This document shows, one piece after another, positions 32,554 to 41,903 of a stretch of 64,000 nucleotides of DNA (the first letter of the stretch is position 1; each line of letters opens with the position of its first letter). A model generated the notes under the pieces. That model ran no database searches, was not told the DNA's origin, and saw only the letters and a list, made by a program, of their open reading frames with translations. This stretch comes from Bacteroidales bacterium KA00344 (GTDB taxonomy: Bacteria; Bacteroidota; Bacteroidia; Bacteroidales; Bacteroidaceae), in NCBI GenBank assembly GCA_001552765.1, contig KQ959474.1, positions 107,518-171,517 on the forward strand, in the 5' to 3' direction. A program made the position numbers and the translations under genes.

Positions 32554-33234
32554 TTACTTCTTCTTGAGAAAACTCAATACTTGTTTGGCGATGGTTTGCA
32601 TGCCCTTGATGTCGGGATGCCCATTCTGCTTACTAACGTCGTGCAACTGAATCACGGGAATGTCATAATGCCTGCACACGGTGTGAATGGATTGTGTGTA
32701 GGCCTCGTTCAAATCGCAGTTGGATATGAAATAAATGTCCGTGTTAGGGTATCTTTCGGTCATTTGGCTAAGTAAATAGGACAGGGCAGGACGAAAACTG
32801 TATTTATCGGCAAGTTTAATGTCTTGATATTTGAAATCACCCAGCGGTACACCGGCCCAAGCGTCATTCGTGCCGCCAAAGATGAGGATGATGTCGGGAG
32901 TACCGAGTGCGGCCAGCCGCGTCAGGAAAGACCTGTAGGTTGCGTCAGCATCGTTGTAACCAGTGTTGCAAATGCAAGCTCCCGACCACGAATTGTTGAT
33001 TCCGAGTTTGTATCCGCCCTCTTTGATTACTTGCCACCACCACGTTTGCCTAACGTTCGTAACGTCGGTTTGCTGAGGGTTTGACGCTTTATGATACCAA
33101 ATCTCCATGCTGTCGGGGGTAAGGTATCCTTCGAAGGTAGAGTAGGAGTCTCCCAGAATGGCAACGGTTTCTTTGGCCTGCCCATACGTTGATACGGTAC
33201 AAAGGAGCAAAAGTAATGATAGGATAGTTCTCAT
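32554..33234 (-). CDS. Secreted SGNH/GDSL-type hydrolase
   Basis: A 226-residue protein with signal peptide (about 1-18, STYGQA). SGNH blocks are complete: GDSYSTF (catalytic Ser), NNSWSGA (Gly block), IFGGTNDAW (Asn block) and GHPDIKGMQTI (catalytic Asp and His). Members hydrolyse esters on carbohydrates or lipids; the context gives no substrate. A -7 box TACCTTTG lies on the minus strand at 33381-33374, giving a leader of about 130 nt. ATG 33234 gives the signal peptide directly. Confidence 0.85.
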   Translation of the reverse strand: MRTILSLLLLLCTVSTYGQAKETVAILGDSYSTFEGYLTPDSMEIWYHKASNPQQTDVTNVRQTWWWQVIKEGGYKLGINNSWSGACICNTGYNDADATYRSFLTRLAALGTPDIILIFGGTNDAWAGVPLGDFKYQDIKLADKYSFRPALSYLLSQMTERYPNTDIYFISNCDLNEAYTQSIHTVCRHYDIPVIQLHDVSKQNGHPDIKGMQTIAKQVLSFLKKK

Positions 33235-33596
33235 TGTTGTTGTTTTAAAGTTATGTTGCTTGTTTATTGTGAGTTTACAGCATAGGCCCAAACGAAATAG
33301 AGGTGAATTGAGGGAGTATGGCGTTCGGCGATACGATTTGCATCTTTTTCATGTGAGCAGACTGTTGTTGATGCAAAGGTAAACATATATAAGTATAAAA
33401 TCGTTTGTATATGGGTTTTTGTTCAATGAAGAAATATATCATGATAAATACTTGAAGTCCACTATAATATTATATTGACACTCATAAAGCCTTAACTTGT
33501 TGTGTCATAGATATTATAAACATATTTCGTTCACTATATTATATATAAATATGAAAAAAATCCAAACAAACTGTTGTAAATATAAAAAAAAAGATT

Positions 33597-33604
33597 TAAG
33601 TTTG
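33597..33604 (+). promoter_or_regulatory. -7 box for the cyd operon
   Basis: TAAGTTTG, 20 nt before the DUF4492 start. The 360 nt upstream (33235-33596) are A/T-rich and hold only this box and the divergent GDSL promoter; I see no gene. Confidence 0.5.
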
Positions 33605-33623
33605 TAGCATAAACAAAGAACTA

Positions 33624-33860
33624 ATGAATTTCAAGAATACTTGCATATATCGTTTTGTTTATAATGCATACCATCTCTACGCAGACGGCTTTAGGAACAT
33701 GACCATAGGCAAAACGCTGTGGATGATCATTATTATTAAGCTGTTTATTATGTTTGCTATTCTCAAAGTGTTCTTCTTTCCCAACTTCATCCACCAAAAT
33801 GCTGAAAAAGGGGAGGAGGCGGAATTTGTTTCCACCCAGATACTTAATCGGAGCAACTAA
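33624..33860 (+). CDS. DUF4492 protein of cytochrome bd operon
   Basis: A 78-residue membrane protein matching DUF4492, a small family encoded just upstream of cydA in Bacteroidota. It has a conserved amphipathic start (FVYNAYHLYADGFRNMTIGKTLW) and one transmembrane helix (about 32-52). The position 20 nt ahead of cydA suggests a CydX-like accessory role in bd oxidase assembly; that function is an inference. Confidence 0.85.
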   Translation: MNFKNTCIYRFVYNAYHLYADGFRNMTIGKTLWMIIIIKLFIMFAILKVFFFPNFIHQNAEKGEEAEFVSTQILNRSN

Positions 33861-33880
33861 ATTGTTAAAATCTATACAAT

Positions 33881-35470
33881 ATGTTTAATCTATTACTGGA
33901 CATTACAAATTCAACCGTAGACTGGTCAAGAGCCCAGTTTGCGCTTACAGCAATTTACCACTGGCTGTTTGTCCCTCTCACATTGGGATTGGCAGTCATC
34001 ATGGGAATTGCGGAAACTTGTTATTATCGTACGAAAAAGGAGTTCTGGAAAGACACGGCACGTTTCTGGCAGAAACTCTTTGGTATTAATTTTGCCATGG
34101 GTGTGGCTACGGGTATCATTCTTGAGTTTGAGTTTGGTACTAACTGGAGCAACTATTCATGGATGGTAGGCGATATCTTTGGAGCGCCACTGGCTATAGA
34201 GGGAATCGTAGCTTTCTTTATGGAAGCAACCTTTGTGGCTGTGATGTTCTTTGGATGGGATAAAGTGTCTCGCGGATTCCACCTTTCCGCTACATGGCTC
34301 ACCGGTTTGGGAGCAACCATTTCTGCGTGGTGGATTTTGGTAGCCAACTCTTGGATGCAGTATCCCATTGGACAGGAATTCAACTCTGACACAATGCGTT
34401 TTGAGATGACATCATTCACCGATGTAGCCTTCTCTCCTTACGCTGTAGATAAGTTCTGCCACACGGTCACTTCGGCGTGGATCATAGGAGCTGTTTTTGT
34501 GGTTGGTGTCAGTTGCTGGTATCTGTTGAAAGGTCGCGAACACAAATTTGCGAAAGAAAGTATCAAGATTGGTGCTATTGTCGGACTTATAGCCTCTGTG
34601 CTTACAGCCCTTACGGGTGACGAGTCGGCCTACAGGGTGGCCAAATCGCAGCCCATGAAGCTGGCAGCTATGGAAGCTTTGTATAATGGAGGCGAAAGCC
34701 AAGGTCTGACCATAATGGCTGCTGTCAATCCATTCAAGCAACCCGATTACGTAAACGAAGCAGAGCCGCCATATCGTATAGCTGTGCCTTATGGTCTTTC
34801 CATTCTTGCTACTCGTTCGCTGAACGGGTATGTGCCGGGTGTAAACAATTTAATTCAGGGCTATACCAAACCTGACGGAACCAGAGAGCCGTCGTTCGAA
34901 GAGAAAATAGAAAGTGGCAAGAAAGCCATTGTGGCTTTGCAGGAATATCGCAAGGAAACGGCCGGTATGAAGGATGGAGACCCGCTTTCGGCATCGGCTA
35001 AAAGCAATCTTGCCGTGTTGAAGGACAATATTAAATATTTCGGCTATGGATATATCAAAGATGTGCACGATCTTGTACCGTCTATTCCATTAAACTTCTA
35101 TGCCTTCCGTGTTATGGTTGGAATGGGATTCTTGTTTATACTATTCTTTGCTGTGGTACTTTTTATTGTCTATAAGAAGGATATTCACAATTTCCGTTGG
35201 CTGCATTGGACAAGCTTAATACTCATTCCTATTGCCTATATCGCAAGTGAAGCGGGATGGGTCGTTGCGGAAATGGGACGTCAGCCCTGGACCATTCAGG
35301 ATATGCTGCCCGTAAACGTTGCTGTATCCAATGTGCCTGCTGCAAGCGTGGCCACAACATTCTTTATCTTCCTCATCCTCTTCACAACGATGCTTGTTGT
35401 CGAGATCAGTATTCTCTGCAAGCAAATCAAGAAGGGGCCTGAGTTTTCTGAAGTTGCACTTAAAAACTAA
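33881..35470 (+). CDS. cydA: Cytochrome bd quinol oxidase subunit I
   Basis: A 529-residue polytopic protein, the catalytic subunit of cytochrome bd, which reduces oxygen with quinol electrons at high affinity. Features: WSRAQFALTAIYHWLFVPLTLG with the axial His of heme b595 region, GTNWSNYSWMVGDIFGAPLA (shown in part), the second heme ligand region HTVTSAW, and GWVVAEMGRQPW near the C-terminus. The Q-loop lies around 250-370 and is of intermediate length. It lets this presumably anaerobic organism scavenge trace oxygen. It is followed 6 nt later by cydB. Confidence 0.95.
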   Translation: MFNLLLDITNSTVDWSRAQFALTAIYHWLFVPLTLGLAVIMGIAETCYYRTKKEFWKDTARFWQKLFGINFAMGVATGIILEFEFGTNWSNYSWMVGDIFGAPLAIEGIVAFFMEATFVAVMFFGWDKVSRGFHLSATWLTGLGATISAWWILVANSWMQYPIGQEFNSDTMRFEMTSFTDVAFSPYAVDKFCHTVTSAWIIGAVFVVGVSCWYLLKGREHKFAKESIKIGAIVGLIASVLTALTGDESAYRVAKSQPMKLAAMEALYNGGESQGLTIMAAVNPFKQPDYVNEAEPPYRIAVPYGLSILATRSLNGYVPGVNNLIQGYTKPDGTREPSFEEKIESGKKAIVALQEYRKETAGMKDGDPLSASAKSNLAVLKDNIKYFGYGYIKDVHDLVPSIPLNFYAFRVMVGMGFLFILFFAVVLFIVYKKDIHNFRWLHWTSLILIPIAYIASEAGWVVAEMGRQPWTIQDMLPVNVAVSNVPAASVATTFFIFLILFTTMLVVEISILCKQIKKGPEFSEVALKN

Positions 35471-35476
35471 ATAGCC

Positions 35477-36619
35477 ATGACATACGAATTCTTACAATCA
35501 TATTGGTGGTTTGTGGTTTCTCTGATGGGAGCCTTTTTGGTATTCCTCTTATTTGTTCAGGGAGCCAACTCCATGATTTTTAGTTTGGGAAAGACACCCG
35601 AAGAACGTAGATTGGTCATCAATTCCACAGGACGCAAGTGGGAGTTTACGTTTACCACCCTAGTAACTTTCGGTGCTTCATTCTTTGCCTCTTTCCCTTT
35701 GTTTTACAGCACAAGCTTCGGTGGGGCATATTGGGTATGGATGCTTATCCTGTTCTCCTTTGTTGTTCAAGCCGTAAGCTATGAGTTCCAGAATAAGTTT
35801 GGAAACCTGCTCGGTGCCAAGACTTTTCAGGTTTGTCTTATCCTGAATGGTATCATCGGACCGTTGCTCTTGGGTGGTGCCGTTGCCACATTCTTTAATG
35901 GCAGCAACTTTATGGTGGAGAAATCTAACATGATGACGTCTGTTCAGCCGGTTATCAGCAGTTGGGCAAACGCCAGTGGCGGCCTTGACGTGCTGTTGGA
36001 CGTATGGGCTGTCGTGTTCGGAATAGCCGTATTTTTCCTTGCTCGCATATTGGGAATACTATACATCAACAACAACATCCACGATGATGTTATTCGGGGA
36101 CGTATTCGCAAACGCTTGCTTAACAATACGATAGCATTCCTTGTGACATTCTTGGCTTTCTTTATCCGCACCCTTTTGAAAGACGGCTTTGCCCTTGATC
36201 CTGCAACCGGCACTATCTTTATGGAGCCTTATAAGTATTTCAACAACCTGATTGAAATGTGGCCATTGGCTATTATTCTGCTGGCAGGTGTGTTGCTTTT
36301 GCTATTCGGAATTATAAGGACCTTGCTCGACAAGAACTACGTGAAGGGCATTTGGCCAGCCGGAATAGGTGTTATTTTGGTTGTGTTGGTGCTATTCTTG
36401 ATTGTTGGTTGGAACAACACGGCATTCTATCCTTCCAACATCGATTTGCAACATTCGCTGACAATCCGTAATAGCAGTAGTAGCGAAACCACACTTCGTG
36501 CTATGACGTATGTATCGTTCCTCATTCCTGTTATCATCGCCTATATGTCCTATGCATGGTGGTCTATCGACAGGAAAAAGTTGAGCAGGGATGAGCTGAA
36601 CAAGAGTGAGGCCTATTGA
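35477..36619 (+). CDS. cydB: Cytochrome bd quinol oxidase subunit II
   Basis: A 380-residue membrane protein of about nine helices; subunit II stabilises the di-heme site of CydA. Matches: YWWFVVSLMGAFLVFLLFVQGAN at the N-terminus (shown in part as FLLFVQGANSM), a long central hydrophobic region, and SFLIPVIIAYMSYAWWSIDRKK at the end (in part YAWWSIDRKK). Last gene of the DUF4492-cydA-cydB operon, followed by a perfect palindrome. Confidence 0.93.
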   Translation: MTYEFLQSYWWFVVSLMGAFLVFLLFVQGANSMIFSLGKTPEERRLVINSTGRKWEFTFTTLVTFGASFFASFPLFYSTSFGGAYWVWMLILFSFVVQAVSYEFQNKFGNLLGAKTFQVCLILNGIIGPLLLGGAVATFFNGSNFMVEKSNMMTSVQPVISSWANASGGLDVLLDVWAVVFGIAVFFLARILGILYINNNIHDDVIRGRIRKRLLNNTIAFLVTFLAFFIRTLLKDGFALDPATGTIFMEPYKYFNNLIEMWPLAIILLAGVLLLLFGIIRTLLDKNYVKGIWPAGIGVILVVLVLFLIVGWNNTAFYPSNIDLQHSLTIRNSSSSETTLRAMTYVSFLIPVIIAYMSYAWWSIDRKKLSRDELNKSEAY

Positions 36620-36658
36620 TTGTGAAGACGTTTTGAATTTTCGTGAATTCAAACTATA

Positions 36659-36704
36659 AAATTAAGGACGGGATGAGCCAATTGGCTCATCCCGTCCTTA
36701 ATTT
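36659..36704. terminator. Perfect 46-bp palindrome between cydB and relA
   Basis: AAATTAAGGACGGGATGAGCC (36659-36679, 21 nt; first 20 shown elsewhere as two parts) is followed by AATT and its exact complement to 36704, so both arms are 23 bp with no spacer. It lies between convergent cydB and relA and probably terminates both. The T-tract is short on both sides. Confidence 0.75.
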
Positions 36705-36814
36705 CTATCATACCAAACACTCTTGAGATACATTGGTATAAATTGTTTTTGTTTATAGGCGCATGTTATATCGCCGTTCTCGCAGTAGCAAATCAATTGA
36801 AAGCCTGCACCGAT

Positions 36815-39031
36815 TCAAATGCGTTCCACTTGTTTAACGCCTTTTACAGACCTTAGTTTCTTGATTAAATAATGCAGTCGGGTAGTATCTTCAAGTTGAA
36901 CAACTAAGTTCCCCGAAAACAATCCGTCGTTTGAATCCACATTGATGGAACGCATTATAATCTTCTCTTCCTTCGAGATGATGTTTGTGATATTAGATAT
37001 GATTCCTATGTCATCGTTGCCTATAACCCGAAGCGTGATAGCGTATTTGGATGAATTCTTGCCACTCCATCTGGCTTTGACAATGCGATAGCCAAACCGT
37101 CTGCGCAGTTCGGGAGCGTTGGAACAACTCTGCCGATGTATCTTGATGCCACCATTCACCGTAACGAAGCCAAATATGGGATCTCCATATATCGGTTTAC
37201 AGCATGGAGCAAGCTGATAATCAATCCCTTTAAGATTCTGATCTATGGTTAGAATATCCTCGCTTTCTTTGGCCAGTTCTTCCTCCCGGCTCTCATATTC
37301 AAAGTCTTCAGCCGATCGTGCTTCATGTTCTCGACCTCCGTTTAGAATGTGATCGCGCACTTCCAGATACTTATCGATCACCTCGTTGGGGTCGAGTTTT
37401 CCATCGGAAATCTGCTTGTAGAAGTCTGACACCTCTTTAAAGCCTAGCTTTTTGATGAGGTGTCCCATATAGTTTTCTTCTATATCAATCTTCTTATTGC
37501 GGAATCTCCGCTCCAAAAGCTCCTTGGCATACAGCCCGTCTTTGACAGTTGTTTCTTTCAGGGCAAGGCGTATTTTAGACTTGGCTTTGGGTGTTTTCAC
37601 AATATTCAACCAGTCATGTTTAGGAGACTGGTTGTTTTGTGTGAGCACCTCAACGGTATCACCAGAATGTAATTGATGGCGTATGGGTACAACTTTTCCA
37701 TTAATTTTCCCGCCAATGCAAGTGTTGCCAACCTTAGAATGGATGCGGTAGGCAAAGTCAAGAAGCGTTGCGTCTGAGGGGAATTTGAGCAAATCACCCT
37801 TAGGTGTAAACACATACACTTCCTCAGGAGACAGCGACATTCTGAATTGGTCCATGACTTGAAGGTTATCCCCAGCCTCAAGGGCAGCGCGAATATTGGC
37901 GAGCCACTCGTCCATCTGGCCGCTGCTCTTGATTCCCTTGTATCTCCAATGGGCTGCTAAACCATGTTCGGCCACATCGTCCATCCTTTCTGTGCGTATC
38001 TGTACCTCTACCCATTTCTTCTCAGGCCCCAATACTGTGATGTGTAAACTTTCATATCCGTTGGATTTGGGCACTGAGAGCCAGTCGCGTAAACGCTTGG
38101 GATTGGGTTGGTACATGTCTGTCACAATGGAGTAAGCCTGCCAACATTGCTGTTTTTCCTTCTGTTCGGGAGCGTCCAGAATAATCCGGATGGCAAAGAG
38201 GTCATATATTCCTTCGAATGCACATCTCTGTTTTTTCATCTTCTGCCAGATAGAGTGAATGGATTTCGTGCGCCCTTTGATATGGAATTTAAGTCCGGCT
38301 TCTTCGAGCTTCTTCTCGATAGGGCCGATGAAATTCGCAATATATGTGTCGCGTGCCCGCTTCGTTGCATTGAGTTTGTCCTTTATCATGTAATAGGCAT
38401 CGTGCTCAAGATATTTCAAGGACAAGTCTTCCAATTCGCTTTTCAGCGTATAAAGTCCAAGCTTGTGAGCCAACGGGGCATACAGATAGTTGGCTTCTTC
38501 AGACACCCTGAGCTTGGCCTCCATGTGCTTGGTGTCTCTAATTTGACGCATGATATTCACGCGGTCGGCTATCATGATGAGGATTACTCTCATGTCTTCT
38601 GCAAAACTCAGCAGAAGATTACGGAAGTTTTCGCTCTCTATGACCGGGTTTTTATCATATAGTTTTTGGATTTTAGCCAGGCCGTGAATAATATGTGCAA
38701 CGTTCTTCCCAAACTTTTCCTGTATATTGTCTGTGACTTCGTCTTCTTCTGAAAAGCTACTATATAATAATGTGGCTATAACACCGTCTCGGCTTAATCC
38801 TATCTCATCGACTGCAATTTGTGCTGTTTGGAGAGAGGTTAATACCGGATTGAGTCCAAACACGTCCCGATGAATGTGGTCATCGTTGATGGCTTGTCGG
38901 ATGAATTGACCAAGTCGTGTTTCATCATCCTTTTCCAATGAAAGGCCGATAGCTTCACGAAGATGAGAAACAATATGTTCTATCTCCGAAAGTTCTTCTT
39001 GGGTAAAAGTGAGTTTCTCCTCCATGAGCAA
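36815..39031 (-). CDS. relA: RelA-type (p)ppGpp synthetase with inactive hydrolase domain
   Basis: A 738-residue RelA/SpoT homologue: HD-like domain (about 30-190), synthetase domain (about 230-370), TGS (about 400-465), a helical and zinc-finger region with APCCKPI, and C-terminal ACT (about 660-738). In the HD domain the metal ligands are lost: the usual HD pair in LLHDVVEDT is YS (90-91) in LLYSSFSEED, and the first His is Asn 61. The synthetase motifs are intact (RTKSIHSIWQKM, YDLFAIRI, PKSNGYESLH, EVQIRTERM). So it should make but not degrade (p)ppGpp, and a separate SpoT must exist elsewhere. Confidence 0.9.
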   Translation of the reverse strand: MLMEEKLTFTQEELSEIEHIVSHLREAIGLSLEKDDETRLGQFIRQAINDDHIHRDVFGLNPVLTSLQTAQIAVDEIGLSRDGVIATLLYSSFSEEDEVTDNIQEKFGKNVAHIIHGLAKIQKLYDKNPVIESENFRNLLLSFAEDMRVILIMIADRVNIMRQIRDTKHMEAKLRVSEEANYLYAPLAHKLGLYTLKSELEDLSLKYLEHDAYYMIKDKLNATKRARDTYIANFIGPIEKKLEEAGLKFHIKGRTKSIHSIWQKMKKQRCAFEGIYDLFAIRIILDAPEQKEKQQCWQAYSIVTDMYQPNPKRLRDWLSVPKSNGYESLHITVLGPEKKWVEVQIRTERMDDVAEHGLAAHWRYKGIKSSGQMDEWLANIRAALEAGDNLQVMDQFRMSLSPEEVYVFTPKGDLLKFPSDATLLDFAYRIHSKVGNTCIGGKINGKVVPIRHQLHSGDTVEVLTQNNQSPKHDWLNIVKTPKAKSKIRLALKETTVKDGLYAKELLERRFRNKKIDIEENYMGHLIKKLGFKEVSDFYKQISDGKLDPNEVIDKYLEVRDHILNGGREHEARSAEDFEYESREEELAKESEDILTIDQNLKGIDYQLAPCCKPIYGDPIFGFVTVNGGIKIHRQSCSNAPELRRRFGYRIVKARWSGKNSSKYAITLRVIGNDDIGIISNITNIISKEEKIIMRSINVDSNDGLFSGNLVVQLEDTTRLHYLIKKLRSVKGVKQVERI

Positions 39032-39116
39032 TAAATAAAAATGATAAAGCGATTGAAAAGGCGTGGGAAAAAGATTGGGAGACGACCAGCAGCATCATCT
39101 CCAATCTTCTGTACGG

Positions 39117-40325
39117 TTACTCTTCCAAGCAGGCATCCAGGGAAGCTATAATAGCTTCCTTATCCATGTTGTGACCGATGAAGACCAGCTTTTGCATACG
39201 ATCGCCATATTTATCGTCCCAGTCTTCTTTAGCTTTAGGGTTCTGTGCCAGGAAAGTTTCCAGTTCTTCTTGCGGCATTGTGGCAAACCATTGTCCCGCA
39301 TTGGTTATGTTGAATTGTCTGCCTGCCTGTTCAAAGAGATAGCAAGTGTCTTTCTCGTCCCGGAAGTAGCACATCCCCTTGGCACGGATAATGCTTCGGG
39401 GCCATTTAGTGGATACCATTTCGTCAAATCGTCCGAGGTTCATGGCCGGCCGCCGACAATATACAAATGTTTCAATGCCATATTCCAGCGCCTCGCCCGA
39501 CTCTTCATTGTGCAAATGGTGGTGATGATGCCCTTCCTCATGCTCGTGCTCATCGTGCTCATGTTCGTGCTCATCATGCTCGTCGTGGTCGTGTTCTTCC
39601 ATCGCCTCTATCCATCGTGCAGATGTGGCAACCTTTTCGAAATCAAAGGTTTTTGTATCTATGAGTTTAGACAAATCCACATTTCCGTAGTCACATTCAA
39701 TAATTTCGGCTTGTGGTTGAATCTCATGGATGATCGCTTTGAGATAAGCCCGGTCTTCTTTGCTGATTTCAGACGCTTTGTTCAATAGGATGATGTTGCA
39801 GAATTCGATTTGCTGTATCACGAGCGAAGCCAAATCTTCCTCGCCCATATCCTTCTTTTTCAGTTCGTCGCCAAGCCCGAATTCGTCACGCATACGCAGC
39901 GCATCCACTACTGTAACGATGGCATCCAATCGGGCAACACCGTTTTTCATACCTCCGGGAGCTATTATTTGCGGGTAAGTGCTGATGGTTTGGGCTATCG
40001 GGGCAGGCTCACAAATGCCACTTGCTTCGATAACAATGTAGTCAAACAGCTTCATGTTGATGATGTCGTTCAGCTGTTTTACCAAGTCCATTTTCAGTGT
40101 ACAGCAGATGCACCCGTTTTGTAAAGCTACCAGACTGTCGTCTTCTTGTCCGACGATTCCACCCTTTTCTATCAGGTCGGCATCGATGTTTACCTCGCCA
40201 ATGTCATTAACGATGACCGCGAATCTTATGCCCTTCTTGTTGGCGAGTATTCTGTTTAACAATGTAGTCTTGCCGCTGCCCAGATATCCGGTAAGCAACA
40301 ACACCGGAGTTTCTTTAATATTCAT
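39117..40325 (-). CDS. COG0523 (CobW/G3E) GTPase metallochaperone
   Basis: A 402-residue G3E GTPase. Walker A GYLGSGKTT (13-21), the metal-binding CxCC motif GCICC (71-75) that receives zinc in ZNG1/YeiR/ZigA-type proteins, ASGICEPAP and the switch VNDIGEVNIDADL. A His/Asp/Glu-rich insertion (about 245-275, many HEHD and HHHH repeats) precedes the CobW C-terminal domain. Zinc-related members supply metal to client enzymes under starvation. A -7 box TAACTTTG (40376-40369) lies 44 nt upstream. Together with the TonB/DUF4625 operon it suggests active zinc management; cobalt or iron cannot be ruled out. Confidence 0.88.
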   Translation of the reverse strand: MNIKETPVLLLTGYLGSGKTTLLNRILANKKGIRFAVIVNDIGEVNIDADLIEKGGIVGQEDDSLVALQNGCICCTLKMDLVKQLNDIINMKLFDYIVIEASGICEPAPIAQTISTYPQIIAPGGMKNGVARLDAIVTVVDALRMRDEFGLGDELKKKDMGEEDLASLVIQQIEFCNIILLNKASEISKEDRAYLKAIIHEIQPQAEIIECDYGNVDLSKLIDTKTFDFEKVATSARWIEAMEEHDHDEHDEHEHEHDEHEHEEGHHHHHLHNEESGEALEYGIETFVYCRRPAMNLGRFDEMVSTKWPRSIIRAKGMCYFRDEKDTCYLFEQAGRQFNITNAGQWFATMPQEELETFLAQNPKAKEDWDDKYGDRMQKLVFIGHNMDKEAIIASLDACLEE

Positions 40326-40419
40326 ATTCTTATAGTGTCTTTTGTTAAATTACTTAATCTGTTTGATGCAAAGTTACAAATTTAATGCCAAAACAGACCG
40401 TGCTACACATATTTTATAT

Positions 40420-40427
40420 TACCTTTG
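40420..40427 (+). promoter_or_regulatory. -7 box for serB
   Basis: TACCTTTG, 25 nt before the serB ATG, divergent from the COG0523 promoter (minus strand TAACTTTG at 40376-40369). Confidence 0.55.
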
Positions 40428-40451
40428 CATTATTAAAAATCATATTGAGTC

Positions 40452-41696
40452 ATGGAAGAAATAAAAAATAAGGAAGAACAAATATTGATCAGCATTACGG
40501 GGCTGGATCGTCCCGGAATGACGCTGTCTATCATGTCTATTTTATCGCGTTACGATGCAGAGATTTTGGATATTGGTCAGGCAGATATCCATTCCACCTT
40601 ATCATTGGGTATACTCATTCGAACAACCGAATTGAACTCCGGACAGGTGATGAAGGAACTGCTATTCAAGGCAACGGAACTTGGGGTGAACATCGGTTTC
40701 TCGCCCATTACCGACGATGAATACGAAGCATGGGTAGATCAACAAGGTAAAAACAGATACATTCTCACTGTCATCGGGCGCACGCTGTCGGCTCATAATA
40801 TTGAGCAGGCCACCAGTGTTATTGCGTCGCAAGGGCTGAATATCGACTCAATCCTCCGTTTGACAGGGCGTATCAGCATCAAGCATCCGGAACGCAATGT
40901 CCGCTCTTGCATAGAGTTTTCCTTGCGTGGCACTCCCGTAGATCGACAAGTGATGCAGGCAGAACTGATGAATCTTTCTCAGGAGATGGGTGTAGACTTC
41001 TCGTTCCAAAAGGATGATATGTATCGTCGGATGCGCCGTCTGATATGTTTTGATATGGACTCTACGCTGATCCAGACAGAATGCATTGACGAACTGGCTG
41101 AAAGGGCAGGCGTGGGAGCCGAAGTGAGGGCGATAACCGAACGGGCCATGCGGGGAGAAATTGATTTCAAGGAGAGTTTCACCGAGCGGGTGGCATTGCT
41201 CAAGGGACTGGACGTAAACGTGATGCAGGAAATTGCGGAAAACTTACCTATCACTGAGGGTGTGCCAAGACTCATGAAGGTGCTGAAGCGCTACGGATAT
41301 AAGATTGCAATTCTCAGTGGTGGATTTACATTCTTTGGTGAATACCTGCAGCGTCTATATGGCATAGACTATGTGTATGCCAACGAATTGGAAGTAGATG
41401 ATGATGGCCGGCTCACGGGACGATATGTGGGTGAGATTGTAGATGGCAAGCGCAAAGCGGAATTGCTCAGGTTGATAGCACAGGTGGAAAAGGTGAACTT
41501 GGCACAAACTATCGCTGTTGGTGACGGTGCTAACGACCTGCCGATGATCAGTGAGGCGGGATTGGGCATTGCTTTCCATGCTAAGCCTCGTGTCGTTGCC
41601 AATGCTCGCCAAAGTATCAATACGCTCGGACTCGACGGCGTGCTCTATTTCTTGGGATTCAAGGACAGCTACCTTGGCGATCAGGGAAATATGTAG
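40452..41696 (+). CDS. serB: Phosphoserine phosphatase with N-terminal ACT domains
   Basis: A 414-residue protein. Residues 1-185 hold two ACT-like domains (ISITGLDRPGMTLSIMSIL and ILTVIGRTLSAHNIEQA), which usually bind serine for feedback control. The HAD phosphatase domain follows: motif I CFDMDSTLIQTE (nucleophile Asp 201), motif II LSGGFTFF, and motif III/IV GDGANDLPMI. It removes the phosphate of phosphoserine, the last step of serine synthesis. It is closed by a strong terminator. The ACT-fused form is common in Bacteroidota and actinobacteria. Confidence 0.93.
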   Translation: MEEIKNKEEQILISITGLDRPGMTLSIMSILSRYDAEILDIGQADIHSTLSLGILIRTTELNSGQVMKELLFKATELGVNIGFSPITDDEYEAWVDQQGKNRYILTVIGRTLSAHNIEQATSVIASQGLNIDSILRLTGRISIKHPERNVRSCIEFSLRGTPVDRQVMQAELMNLSQEMGVDFSFQKDDMYRRMRRLICFDMDSTLIQTECIDELAERAGVGAEVRAITERAMRGEIDFKESFTERVALLKGLDVNVMQEIAENLPITEGVPRLMKVLKRYGYKIAILSGGFTFFGEYLQRLYGIDYVYANELEVDDDGRLTGRYVGEIVDGKRKAELLRLIAQVEKVNLAQTIAVGDGANDLPMISEAGLGIAFHAKPRVVANARQSINTLGLDGVLYFLGFKDSYLGDQGNM

Positions 41697-41711
41697 CCTT
41701 ACAGATTTTTG

Positions 41712-41749
41712 CAGTCAGCCCGGATCAGATGGGCTGACTGTATTTTTTT
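41712..41749 (+). terminator. Terminator after serB
   Basis: Perfect 10-bp stem CAGTCAGCCC/GGGCTGACTG (41712-41721, 41731-41740), 9-nt loop, then TATTTTTTT. Confidence 0.9.
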
Positions 41750-41903
41750 ACTCCCGCGATTCCATGCTGCGGTACAGCCTCATTCCATGGTGTTCAGTTT
41801 GTATCGCATTTCCTTGTTTCGTTCTATACGGCGTGCAGCTTTCCTTACTCCAAACACAGTATTTGGTAAGGCTGGCATGGTGTGTAGGTTATCTGTATTT
41901 TTG

